A stretch of 64,000 nucleotides of DNA, from NCBI GenBank assembly GCA_008921705.1, contig VFFE01007216.1, positions 1,413,027 to 1,477,026 on the forward strand, read 5' to 3'. The notes under the pieces were generated by a model. It was not told where the DNA came from, did not search any database, and saw nothing but the letters and a program-made list of their open reading frames with translations. The stretch is from Burhinus oedicnemus (lineage: Eukaryota > Chordata > Aves > Charadriiformes > Burhinidae). Positions 36,626-48,434 of the stretch are shown in pieces; within the stretch, counting starts at the first letter, position 1, and each line of letters starts with the position of its first letter. The position numbers and the translations under genes were made by a program.

Positions 36626-38705
36626 TAACCTTGGTTTGCTTTATCTGCAGTCTTTATTAAGTCTGCTGGCTTTATTAATTCTAATTACCACAGCCTAGGA
36701 TATCTGTTGTTGCAAGAAGCTAAACAAGACCTTTGGGGAAATAAGAAATGTTCTCAGACTCTGGAGGAAGTTGGCATTTAGGAAATCCCTGCATTCACTT
36801 CTTAAGTTCAAAAGGGTATGAGATTTATTTAACACTTTCTCAGACATTTGATGCATCTTTCAGTTAATTCTGGATTCAAACAAACAGCATAAGGAAGCCA
36901 GAGCACAGCTGCCACAATGACCATCCCAAGGCAGCTAGGAAGAGCTCTGTACAATTCTTGCAGCTTGTTTCATATGAACATTGCAGCTACTTGATTCCTT
37001 GTGCTTCATATGTACAAGCTATGTCAATGTCAAAAGTATATTTGTTTAGCTCTGGATTGGCTAATTTTTGACAGGAAAACATGAAAAAGCACCAATCTTT
37101 TTTTTTTTTCTATACCTAGCCCATTTTTAAAATGTTTACTTTCAGGTAGCTAATACTTTTCCTCATACATTTGTGACGCACATAACACACACACTATCAA
37201 GGGTCAACAAACATTGTAGGGTAATACTAGAGGTATTTAATGAAGAGGTTATATCACATCCCGAGTTAGGAAAAGCATGATCTTAAAAACTGAATCAGTA
37301 TAAAGTTTGATTAGTTGAGGAAAAGATAATGAAATTAATATTAAAACCTAAACTGTTCCTTTTGGTATTTGAGACTGCAAACGTTCCCATTAAAACAAGG
37401 ATGTTTTCAAACACAACAGAACCTGTCACGTCTCCATTCTGCAAAAAGCTCAAGTGAAATAGAAGCAAAAGTGTTCATGACTTTTGGTGGAGTATTTGAA
37501 CTCTGTTGGATCCTTTGACTTGATTCTCCATTAAGGAACTCATTATTTAAGTAAAAAATACACTTGGTTAGCTTTTTATCTAGGAGTAGCAATTATTTGC
37601 TCAACAATAATTTTCTTTCTCAGAAAATACAACCTCATTCTTCTCCACCGTTAGATCCCACCGCTTGCTTTCTGCTGTCTGCATTATTTTTACTCTAATC
37701 TAAATAGTTAAAGAGTAATTTAAGAGCACAAGAGCAATGATAAGCATCTACTAGCTGCTTACTCCATTGCTAATGCTTTTATGGAACGTAGCAGATTCTT
37801 AAATATTTAATATAACTTACTCTTCCCTTTAACCATTCCCTTCTCTGTGAAGGATCTCATGAAATATGAATTACGCCTGTGTAATGTTTTGCATACCCTC
37901 GTGGCTGCCTCATTTCAGTCATATTGCATATGCAGCTTCTATGCAAAAAGGAGAGAAAATGCTTAGTAAATGTTATTCTGTTCCTAATTGAGGTTCTCAG
38001 GTTTCCACAATCACTCCAAATTCCCTACTAAGCACTAAGATCAAGAACTGGAATGTGTTATAGAAAGCAACCTCATCATGACAATCTCTGTGGTGAACCA
38101 GAACATGATCAGTTTAAACCCATGAAAATTCAACACCAGCCTTTAGTTCAGCCTTTACAACAGTTTTGAAAACAAAATTTTGCAAAGGATTCATTTTCAA
38201 AAGCAATTTCTCATGTGCCATCATGTACAAAACGACCAGCTGCTCACAGGTGCAGTGGTTTCATTTGCTTGTGTGAATGGCAGTCCAAGGTTCAGATGGG
38301 TGCACAGAGAGAATTAATTACAGAAGTTACATCTGGAAAAAGCATTCAAGGCACCTCAGCAACACTTTTCAGTAGCTGAGTTCAGAAGCAGGAGCAGGGT
38401 TGTGAAGAGTGCTGCTGTCACTTCAAGGGGCCTTCAGCTGAACTACGACAGCTGCAGACCAGCTGAGGCTCTGCCTCGTTAAAAGATTGCATCAGACCAA
38501 GTACACATATTGAACTGCTATACGTGTCGGTCGCATCTGCGTGATGAGCTCCATTTGTCATGTGTCTTAAATGGCTCATCTACTTCCTGCTTGGTCTTCC
38601 ATCTATGCAAGGGCTGTGTCTGACTCTTGACACCTTTGAACAGTGGCTGAGATAAACATGTTTTGGAAAGGACTGAATTACTTCTAATTCCTTCCCCATT
38701 TTCAG
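36626..38705. other. Presumed intron 2, last part
   Basis: AT-rich sequence between the CR1 and the next exon. No gene, RNA or element is recognised. Confidence 0.5.
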
Positions 38706-38825
38706 GTGCTAATGTTGGAGGATTTTTTGTCAGTCATGAGTATCAAAGAGTGTGTTATTCATTTATGGAAAAGAATTTGGGAGAAATTCTTCCCAATTAC
38801 ATAAAAGAGCTGTTTTCTTGCCAGG
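38706..38825 (+). CDS. Coding exon 3 of the visible chain, unidentified gene
   Basis: This exon of 120 bases follows the acceptor CCTTCCCCATTTTCAG and ends at TGCCAGG before GTATGT. It holds two bases of a split codon, 39 open codons and one trailing base (phase 1 in, phase 1 out). The peptide runs from ANVGGFFVSHEYQRV through YSFMEKNLGEILPNY to IKELFSCQ, a balanced composition with a helical second half. The first two bases complete the Gly codon begun at 20407. The last base plus AC of the next exon makes Asp. This is one of the two most convincing exons by peptide quality, but I could not place it in a known family. Confidence 0.6.
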
Positions 38826-41800
38826 GTATGTGTGATATATAAGGTTCTTAATGAGAGATTCTACATATATAGCAAGCCCTATCTCTGTCTAGATAATACG
38901 GGACATCTTACAAGGATGGTATTTTTGTAGTGTTCCAGGTAATATGGCAACATGAACATTATTTTACAAACAAATTTTTCTAATTTGCATGGTTATAGAG
39001 AAGAACTTTCTAATATGAATCTCAAAAAGCCCAAATCTATGACCTTAAGTAGAAACCTGTTTGACTCCATTGTATTTCATTTGCTTGTGACCTTCATGAG
39101 GCCTCCTATGATTTCAATCCTTTGAGTTGGCAATATGTAGTAATTCCTACTAGTTATTTTTCTCTCCTGTTTGGGTGTGAACACTTGAGTTTGAGGTGTT
39201 ATTATGGTCTATCTTTATTTATGAACTGATACCTAGTGCCAGCATCATTCTTGTTTGGGAATATCTTCATAGCTTGGAAGAAATACCATTTTCTCAGTTT
39301 TATGCCAGAGAAAGATTGATATATGGAATAAGTGGTAACACTTCTATCAAAATATTAGTATGTTTGCCCCCTCCTTAAAAGACCCCACACAATCCCATCC
39401 CTTTTCCCCAAAGGTCTGTTTTCTGTTTATAGCAGAATAGTTGAATAGCAGAAAAAAAGTAAAAATCCTCAAGAAAAAATTGTATTGTCTATGGCAAAAT
39501 AGTTCTTTAGGAATGTATGTTTTCACATCATTCCCTCTTTCTCTTTCTAAACATACATGAAACAAGATATAAATCATTAAATCTTTCCTCACCATTTTCA
39601 TGCCACCCAATTTTTAAGTCTTCCCAGTATCTTTTAGTATTATAGATTAGCAGTGCTGTTTAATGTCCCCAGATAGGATAACACGCAAACTTCCCATTTT
39701 CTTGATGAAGACATCCTGCTTTTTCACCCCGGAATTCCTTAGCAATGTTAATGTAACCTACAAGGAGGAGTGGGATTAGTGAGTTCACTGGATGACTCCT
39801 TGGACCAGACTTCACAAGATTCCTTTCAGGAGCATAAAATTAATAGGAAACTTGCAGTAGTAAATATTCCCAAGGCTATGGGGAATCATAAAACAAACAG
39901 CTTGCTGTAGTTAAACAAGGAGAAAAAAGTTATGAAATGGTTGACTAGGTCTTTACATAAATAATGGCTTATAGTGAAACAATTTATTATTTTCTTTAAA
40001 TAAAAGCTACTAACCTCTCAGTGGCTATAAAATGTCTCATGAGACATCTTGTCTTACTTATGTGAAAATTTTGTAGTAGAAAATATGAAAAACAAATTTA
40101 TAAGCTTGTATCACATTCAAGCTGTAGATTTTTTAAACAAAAGCAGTTTAACAAATTACAGACAGCCATGTTTTATTAACAGACAGTTAAGGAAAAGTCT
40201 TGAAGAGAGGTGCAAATTTATCTGGCTAGCATCTGAGATGTTGAGTAAAAATGAAGAATGAGAGGAAATACAGAAGTCCACTATAAAATTGGTTGTGCTT
40301 ACTATTTTATACTGCTGTGGATCATGTACTGTCATTTATACTCCACGTTTACTGTAAGTTTCATGTTAGCATTAAATACCTCAGTTTACCTCTGGAAAAG
40401 TAAGAATGATGAACTTAATTTTATTCAGTAGGAAAATGTAACCGCCATGAAAAAGTTCTAAACCAAGAGTTACTGAAATCAGAAAGTAGTGATAGTATCT
40501 CCATGGATTTTTTTAGGAGTAAAGCACTGGGGGGGAGGGGGGTATTAATGCAAAAAAGGCTGGTTTTCACTATAACTTCACAGAAAACATATCCTTTTTT
40601 AATCAATCATAAGAATACTTCATAGGGCCTTAAAAAATAGATTTCTTTGGTCTTGCAACACCCCAGACCTAGGTATACATGTTAGCTTCTACTTCCCCAA
40701 ACCTGCTACATGCCACACTTTGGATCCGCATTAAATGACTTATTAGCATCCTGACATGCTTTTTTATGGCCTGAATAAAGTTCTTGCAGGTAACCCACCT
40801 CCAGTGCCTTCCTCTTCTGCTGCAGCCTTCCCTGTGCAGGCATCTGTGCTGCTTTTGCTTCCCCGTGTGTGCTGTGGGTGAGGGCTTGCGGGCACGCAGG
40901 AACAGGTACTGGGGGAGTGGAAAGCCCCACAGTAGTTGCCCCTGTCTCCTATTAGCAAGGAAATGTGTGTTACAAGACTGGTGTAAACAATTTTTTTTTT
41001 CTAATGTGGTAGTGTCCCCGAGTTGGCCCCATCTACCAGCAGGGAGAAGGTACGTGTGTAATTTTGGCCTGATCAAGCTGGATGCTGCACAGATTTCGAA
41101 AGCGTTGTCTTCAAAAATCTCTCTCAAGAACTTTCCTAAACATTATTTATCATAATCCAAATAATCAAATACACATTGCATTATCTATCTGGGATGTCTT
41201 AGATCTGTCATCAAGCATCAACTCGTGAGACATGAAAGCCCAAATCAAGCAAGGAATAGAAAGAAAGGAGAACAATAACAACAAAAAGACAAAGACTTCA
41301 ATAGGCATTCAAATTATTTCACAGGACTTGTCACTTTTATTGAATGTTAGCAAATAAAAATTTTCTTTCTCTGATAGCTCATATTTCAATTCAATGAGAT
41401 GGTACTGCTGCCTGTATTGCCTTATGTTATTTTCTCAGTTGCTTCTGGGTTGTTTTCTGTGAGGAAAATATAGAAAATTTAACAAGCAGTGCAGTGTTAA
41501 ATACTGGGTGCCATTTGGAGAATGCAGTATTTCATTCTTGATATTAAAACAAGTAAAAAAGCCAGAATAAAACTGAGAATATTTCAGTTTTCTGATCAAA
41601 ATAGTTTCTATTTTTAGGGAAGCAAATACCTTCCCAGTTGTCATTTTTACTCATTCTGTCCAATGTTATTCTCTTCATGTATTTCTTTTTCAATTTTCTT
41701 TTTTTAGAAAGGCTGTTGTGATTACTTTCCATATTCTATATATATTCATGATGAAAATAATTTGTGTTTTCTCATCCTAAGTTTACACCAAGCTAAATTA

Positions 41801-43533
41801 AATAGGAATATGTACACAAGAGAAAAGCAAACCAAGTTTTTATGGGTGCACATTTCTAGAAGTTTGGCAGACTGTATTTACGGGGTTCTGAAACCAGAAA
41901 GAAGAAAATATTCAGAAGATTTTAATTGGAAAAGTTTTGTTTATGTTTCTTGTTGCCTTGTGGAATTTATTTTTCCCCGAGAGTTTTCTTCTTGCCATCA
42001 TTTCAAATTAAGACACATCTAATATATGCATTGATATAAAAGGGAGATGGTTATTCCTTGGTTCTTCTGAGGTGGCTGGGGATCCCTTCTAGGTGCTTAA
42101 TGCTAGGGACATGTAGTTTTCTGTTGTCCTTAGTTCCACTTTGCTCAAAATACATCTGTCTTGTAAATTGGCTTGGGGTAAAATCTTCATCCTGCTGAAG
42201 TCCATGGGAGTTTTAGTATTGGACGCAATTGCATCTCAGAAGGACACAGCAGATCACATGCCACAAGTTTCTTCTTCATTACAATGAAAGAAATTATGCA
42301 GCAGCACATATGAAGGCTCTCAGTACTTTCTTGGACCACCTGCCACCTTTCTGTCCTTTTGTATTTTTCTAATTTACTCTTTCCTCCTACATCCTGCTCC
42401 TTTTCAGGGACATTTTGAAGGGTGCTGTCAGCATACTACCACATTTGCAACAGCAACTGCACATCAATGATTTTTAGGACAGATTTCACTCTAACTCAAT
42501 ATAAAAATAACATATGACTAAACAGTGAGCACGTGAAATGGATCTGTGCTTCACAGCATGGCTGCTTCAGTATCTACTTGGAGCTATGCTTTCTCTAACC
42601 TGTAAACAGACATCATCTCGTGCATTGTAGTGTCAGGAGGACAGCAACAAATACAATCCAGTTTTTTTGTAGGCTACAAAGTTCACAACAGAATGAATGA
42701 ATGAGTGTTTTATCTACATTCCCTGTGCACTGTGCTGTTAGTCATATATATTATATATCATCCCAAGACGAGATGTGTTCCAGAAGAGGGTACGTGGATG
42801 AGTAGATTGTATCTGTCCAAGGAGCTTCCACTTTTGTGTGCTTGTGGTTGGAAAGTTTAGCTGCAGTGATTAAGAACAACTGACCCAGGTTTTTCCCAGC
42901 CCGATTAGTAGATTATATCTACTCCTCTTTGACCCATTAATGATGATCGAATGAAGATAAATTTGACTTTTGCAGCAGGGAGAAGTCAAACCATGTGATG
43001 AAAGCAATCACAGGAGGGTTGGAGGAAAGATATGCTAGCCTAATTAGACCCAGGTTTCCTGATGGATGATCTGGCACGCATATGTGATCTCACGTCTTGA
43101 GCTGTGGTCTAGAATATGTGCAAACAGGCTGGGATGGACAGGTGAGGTCCTGGGACAGTATCTGAGCTTGCAGGATGTATTCACAGTGACACAGATTCCA
43201 CCAGGGTCATTCCTAAATGATGTTTTCATTCTGGTGCCAGGAGTTAGTCTTCCAGAGTGAAACTAGAACTGAGATTTTGTAGTCATTACTAATAATAGGA
43301 ATGTTAATATTAGCTACCTAAACACATAATAATAGCAAGGGTGAATGTAATCTTCCTATATGCCTTCCCTTTTAAATTTCAATAGGACATGGTATTCTGC
43401 CTTTTCACTGGATGGAATGTAGCATTACATGCTGAAAGCATGCAATATTCCATCCAAGAAATGGCTGTATTTAGCTCTGCTGAATGTGTGAAGATTTTTA
43501 TCAATTCCTTATGAATTTCATTAACATGCTGAG
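38826..43533. other. Presumed intron 3
   Basis: AT-rich sequence, including a short G-run block near 40530-40542. Open frames near 40.7-41.1 kb exist on both strands without splice or family support. Confidence 0.5.
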
Positions 43534-43594
43534 ACATCCTATTGTTTACTGTTTGTGAAAGCCTGTTGAGATCCTGTAGGGAAAGTCAGTACAG
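43534..43594 (+). CDS. Coding exon 4 of the visible chain, unidentified gene
   Basis: This small exon of 61 bases has a consensus donor (GTACAG before GTAAGT). Its acceptor is modest (CATTAACATGCTGAG) but carries a good branch-like CATTAAC. The only open frame gives ILLFTVCESLLRSCRESQY between two split codons (phase 1 in, phase 2 out). Both phases fit its neighbours exactly: G+AC makes Asp with the exon at 38706, and AG+G makes Arg with the exon at 52339. An in-frame TGA just upstream means the exon cannot start earlier. It rests mainly on phase agreement and the donor. Confidence 0.42.
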
Positions 43595-44249
43595 GTAAGT
43601 GTTAATTTACAACATTTGAAAATATTTTGCTAAACTTAGAGAAGAAAAATGGCATCAGGTTTGTTTGTCAATTGCCTGTTTACTATTTATTCTTTCTACA
43701 TTTCAGAAGAGTATTGTGATTAAATTTTACATATGAACTCATGTTTTCTTTGGAAATGTCAAATTAAAAAAACCCCAAACAAATAAGCAAATAGGAGAAA
43801 GTATCTAGGATCTTTTTGGACTCGTTTTTTTGTTTGTTTTCAAACAGCTTTTATATGAAGAGCTATGTTAACAGATCATTTGGCTGGACTGCTTGTGCCG
43901 ACTGTGTCACATCAGTTGTGCAGCTGTGACTCAAATCTCTGACCACTAACTTACACATACAGTTCCTCTAGTATTCTTTTTCCTTCTCTGTGTTCCTAGA
44001 TCATTTTGTTCATATGAAGCAAATTATTTAAATTGTAAGGTGAGATTTCTAAAGCAACGAAAGGCTTTGCATTTACTACAACTGGGACAAATTTCTAGGA
44101 GAAAGGAGGGACTTGGCTAAGAAAAAGTGGGTTCATAGATGCCACTGAAGGCTATTGATTATTTTCTCAGGTTGTTGGTGCTACCCTCTTCCTACCCCTT
44201 CCTTGCCCTCTGTAAAAACATTGTGGGTACAGGTGGCAAAAGCTGCTGG

Positions 44250-44500
44250 AGAACCTGGGGAGATGCTGAGGCAGTGGCCTCATCTGAATGTCCCGTTGCT
44301 GCAACTAGACTTCTCCCAGAGCCAGAGGTCGGTCAGTGTGAAGTTGTCTCCAGTATCTGCAAGGTACTGCAGGCACTGCGTAGCCATGTCCTTGAGTAGC
44401 AGCACCGGACTGGCACTGGAGAAGAGAGAAAAGCATTCACACTGGAGAGAAGCCATGGAGTCTGGGAAGGTGCAGTAGCTCTAAGGAGAAAGCAGAAACA
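44250..44500 (+). pseudogene. Possible decayed C2H2 zinc-finger fragment
   Basis: The bases at 44435-44455 translate exactly to IHTGEKP, the canonical linker between C2H2 zinc fingers. About 70 bases upstream, in a different frame, TACTGCAGGCACTGC gives YCRHC, a C-x2-C finger start, followed by a serine-rich stretch and LAL. One frameshift would put both in one finger-like unit. No second complete finger is visible, so it may be a small pseudogene fragment or chance. Confidence 0.25.
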
Positions 44501-47500
44501 TTCAGCTGAAGTTTCTGCAAAAAGAAAACACTGTGCTGCAGATCATTGCTACCCCATCTGAGAGAGACAGACGTGTCCACTTTTTGTAACATTCCCTAAG
44601 AAATACCTGTGTCCACAGCACTGATCTGTGCTTCAAAGAGAAAACTGGCCTCTGAGCCACAAACAACGTGAGCATTCAGCAACGATGAAGAGGCGTTTCC
44701 ACACTGGAGAAGTGTGGAAAAGGAGGGCAAAATAATGGATGTGAGCAATGGAGCCAAGCTAGTGTCGCTGTAAAAACATGAAGCATTACAGTTTCTGATC
44801 TCCTCTTTTGTCTTGTGGAAACTGTTCCAGCTGTAGCCACAAGTTGGAAAACAAAAAAACCGTACAGAGCTTATAGTATAGGCAAAGCTTAGCTGGGCTC
44901 TGGGAAAAATGAATTCTGTGTGGTTTTTGTTTAAAAAAACCCCAAACTTGCAAATGACGTACATCTTAATAAGAAGTTTATAGACTTTTAAAAATCTTCC
45001 ATTTTTGTGGATATTCAAAGGAAGTGAGAACAGAGCATTTTGCAATAGTTTTTTTCTAGCATTGTAACTCAGAACTGCAACATGCGACTCTTGGAGTCTT
45101 CATCAGCAGATTTCAGAGTATCTTGTGCTTGAAACCAGTATACCTCCTTGGGTTAGAATTGGGTGACTTTCCAGGCTCCAACACATCAGTAGCAGAGCTG
45201 GGAAGATTATGGATGTGTCCAGTGCTCTAGGCAGTGTTATGAGTCAGAAAGAATTTTGCTCTGGCTTTTTCTCTAGGCACTGCTTCCTTGTATGATGGAA
45301 GGAGGAAATTGGAACTGCATCTATATGTTTGATCTATAGTGACAGTTACGGGTAGTTGCCTGTGCCACAGTGATGGCAGGCATTCACAGCTCTGTAGTTC
45401 TTCCGTATATTTGATCCTTGCATCTTCATTCTTCATTTTCTTTTCATTGCTTTCTAGTGGTTAGATTCAACTGAATGTATAAATGTGATAAATGATGATG
45501 CTGATCCCTGTGAGGCCTATTAACAGATCTTCCTGGCAACTCTGATAGTCTTCTGTTGGCAATTTGATCCCTAAACAACACTCTCAGCCATCTGTATCTA
45601 CTGAGTGGTGTCCAAATCTGATGATATAACTGTATTTTTTCTCCAGTAACTCTCTTTGGCATGAACTCCTGACAATATTCTGGGTTGGGCCAAGTTACGC
45701 AATACTCGTTTGACTTTTAGGAAGGAGCTCTTTTTAGGGTACAGAGTTGCTTGATCTTTGCAAGGGTGAAGCTTCCTGATTCCTCAATATCTAAAATGCT
45801 GATAACATGGGCCGTAGCACTTTAGGAAAGATTTCTAATTATTCCATTGATTTTATTACTCCCATTACTTCTTTGCGTGTAATTGTTAATTTCAGCAGCA
45901 GCTGTTTAACCATCTGAATCATTTTATCCCAGCTGAAACGTATTTGGAAACTATCTTTTTGATGCAAAAACATCCTGATAATCTTTTAGCAACTCTTGCA
46001 AGGATGTGACAGTGCATTGTCTGTTGTGGGTACGTGTTTTGGTTTCCCTTGTGCATCTGTTCTATGACTCATTTGTGCCAGCTTTAGTGCCACGAAGTTA
46101 AAGAATTCACTTATTTAAGCTGTCATCACTAACTTATGTGTTGTAAGCATTGAGTGAAATCTCAGCCTCTATTCCAGGTAGTGTGCTTACAATTTAAACT
46201 GCTATAGGAATACAGTCTCATCACTTTAGCTTGGTTTTACTTGGATACATTTAATTTTCTTCTTTTGCATAGTGCTGGGGAAGTTCTTAGTTTGTTGTGA
46301 CTACATTTGGGCTTTCAGCGTCCTGCTTGTTTGTGTGCTGCTTCGTTGTTTCAGCTGGTATGTATCCCCCGTGCATCACCAGAATGGGCTGAGGAACAAA
46401 CATCTTTGCCATCTCTGACGTTTTCAACTATTTTTGGAAAATTCCCTTCATACACTTCATGTAGTTAGGTTTTTTATCTCTAAGCTGTATTCAGCTGTGC
46501 GCTTTGGTTGAGGGGTGTGGGGTGAGAAAGTCCTTCTGCCTTTTTTCTAATTTGGTGCAAGTGTGTTACAGTTAAGGCCAACTGCAGAATGTTTTTTAAT
46601 GTTTAAGACATCCCAGAGTTCATCCTCTCAGTCACTTGCTATCTTAACATGGTTTGGCAAGCACTTAAATTTTTGAAATAGTATTGTTTGAAGGTATAAT
46701 TTGCTAAAATACAAGTTCAAATATAAAAGATAAAATATGTCTTAAACTTAAGAAACTTTTTATTTGAAATTGATCCTTTGAAGACAATTTTAGGGAAGTG
46801 AAAAGAGTGAGTTACAATTACAGAGTATTTTGCAATATTAACTATGATGTATTGTTTGCTAGTAGCAAGACTAGTAAATCATATTTGTTTACAAAAGCTT
46901 GGTGCCTTTCCAGATCTCATGAACCATGAGGCCCTGTGATTTGCTTCAATTTTTACTGTAGTTGTTTAGATTTGACTTTCAGTTCCACTACAATGAATAC
47001 CTTTATGTAAGTAGAGGAATAGAGAGCTTTCTTCTCGGCGTGTAGTGGGAAGAAAATTTGACAGAAGTCAAAGCCTGCTATCCTTCAGCATTGTGGCATC
47101 AGAAAACTATTCCTTGTGCAAGCTGCTATGTGCTGGGTTACACTGCTCATAACCTTCCAGCCTGTCATGTTCAAACCCACTTATCTCCAGGAACTGGGTT
47201 TGAATTTTCTCTTTCCCTGCAATATAGGAAGGCAGGGGATTTTTGGATGTGTAGCATCCTGAGCCTGCTGAGGTGAATTAATCATTAAAATTGTCAGTAG
47301 TTCTGAATTTCAGTTAAAAGAGAGTTGAGACAGCAAGAAAAATTTTCAAAGCACTTCAAGTTTTCAGGTACATTTAAGTCCTAGGGCTGAAGGAACTGCT
47401 TCATGGGTGTGATCCACACTCAAGACATTGTAAAAGTTTGCAAATTGAAGATAGATTTTCTAAGTGTGTTTAATACTTAGAAAGCATTAGTAATTAGTTT

Positions 47501-48414
47501 GTCACTGATTTTAAAAAGGAACCATTTCAAGCTCTTATTTATGAATATATAATGTAATGCGGAGAAAATGTTATGTCAGCTCACCTGTAATAGTAGACAT
47601 AACTAGGTTTGCAGGTATGAGGTTTTTACATTGCTTCAGTGCCTTCTCTTAATTCTGTGATCCTGGATCCAAGCAGCAAAAGTTAATCAATCCACAGCAG
47701 ACCTGTAGGGAAATGCAGTTCTACCTCTATTCTTTCAGAATTACTATAGCAGAGGAATTAACGAGGTGTTCAGATGGCCAGTGCTGTCAGTGGAAAAACA
47801 CCCCTTGGCAGGACTTGGAATTTCTTCCTTTTCTGAGCAGGGAGTTTTCTTCTTAGATTAAAAATACATTCATTTTTTACACCATGCAGTCCTGCATCAA
47901 GCAAGAAGTACAAGAAAATATTATTCTAGTCAGACTCAGCAGAAGAGAGATTTTGTAGACCTCAGGAGGCCGAGGACTATAATGCAGGACAGCTTTTTTG
48001 TTTCTCCTAATTTGATTAATGGACATTTTGGCCTCAAGTACTTGAAATGTGGAAAACAGTATGTAATGAGATCCATGTGTCTAGCTTGAGAAAACGTAAC
48101 TTCTCAAAGAACAATCAGATTCTACTTTACTTTTGGGGGGGTGTCCTGATGTATCTAGTGGAGAGGGGAAGTAGGAAGAAGGATGGAAGGACAGACGTGG
48201 TATGTTCAATGGAGCAATCATTTTCCTTCACCCTATAAGCCACGTGGCAAAACTCTCCCATCCCCAAGACCTGTGCCAGGGACCTTAAAAATGTGCAAAA
48301 GTATGTCTAGGAGTAATGCACCGGCAGGCAATAGAGATGGCTCACAGAGCATCCTCTGTGGAATGGGGACAGACGTGCTGCCCAAATATTTTTCAATTTT
48401 TTTCCTTTTCATTC

Positions 48415-48434
48415 GTTTTGTTTTGTTTTGTTTT
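48415..48434. repeat. (GTTTT)4 microsatellite
   Basis: Four consecutive GTTTT units. Confidence 0.85.

Noticed and set aside
40669..41155. Overlapping frames of 123 and 152 codons on opposite strands
   Set aside because: Neither has splice context or recognisable domains, and opposite-strand overlap suggests chance openness of a GC-richer patch.
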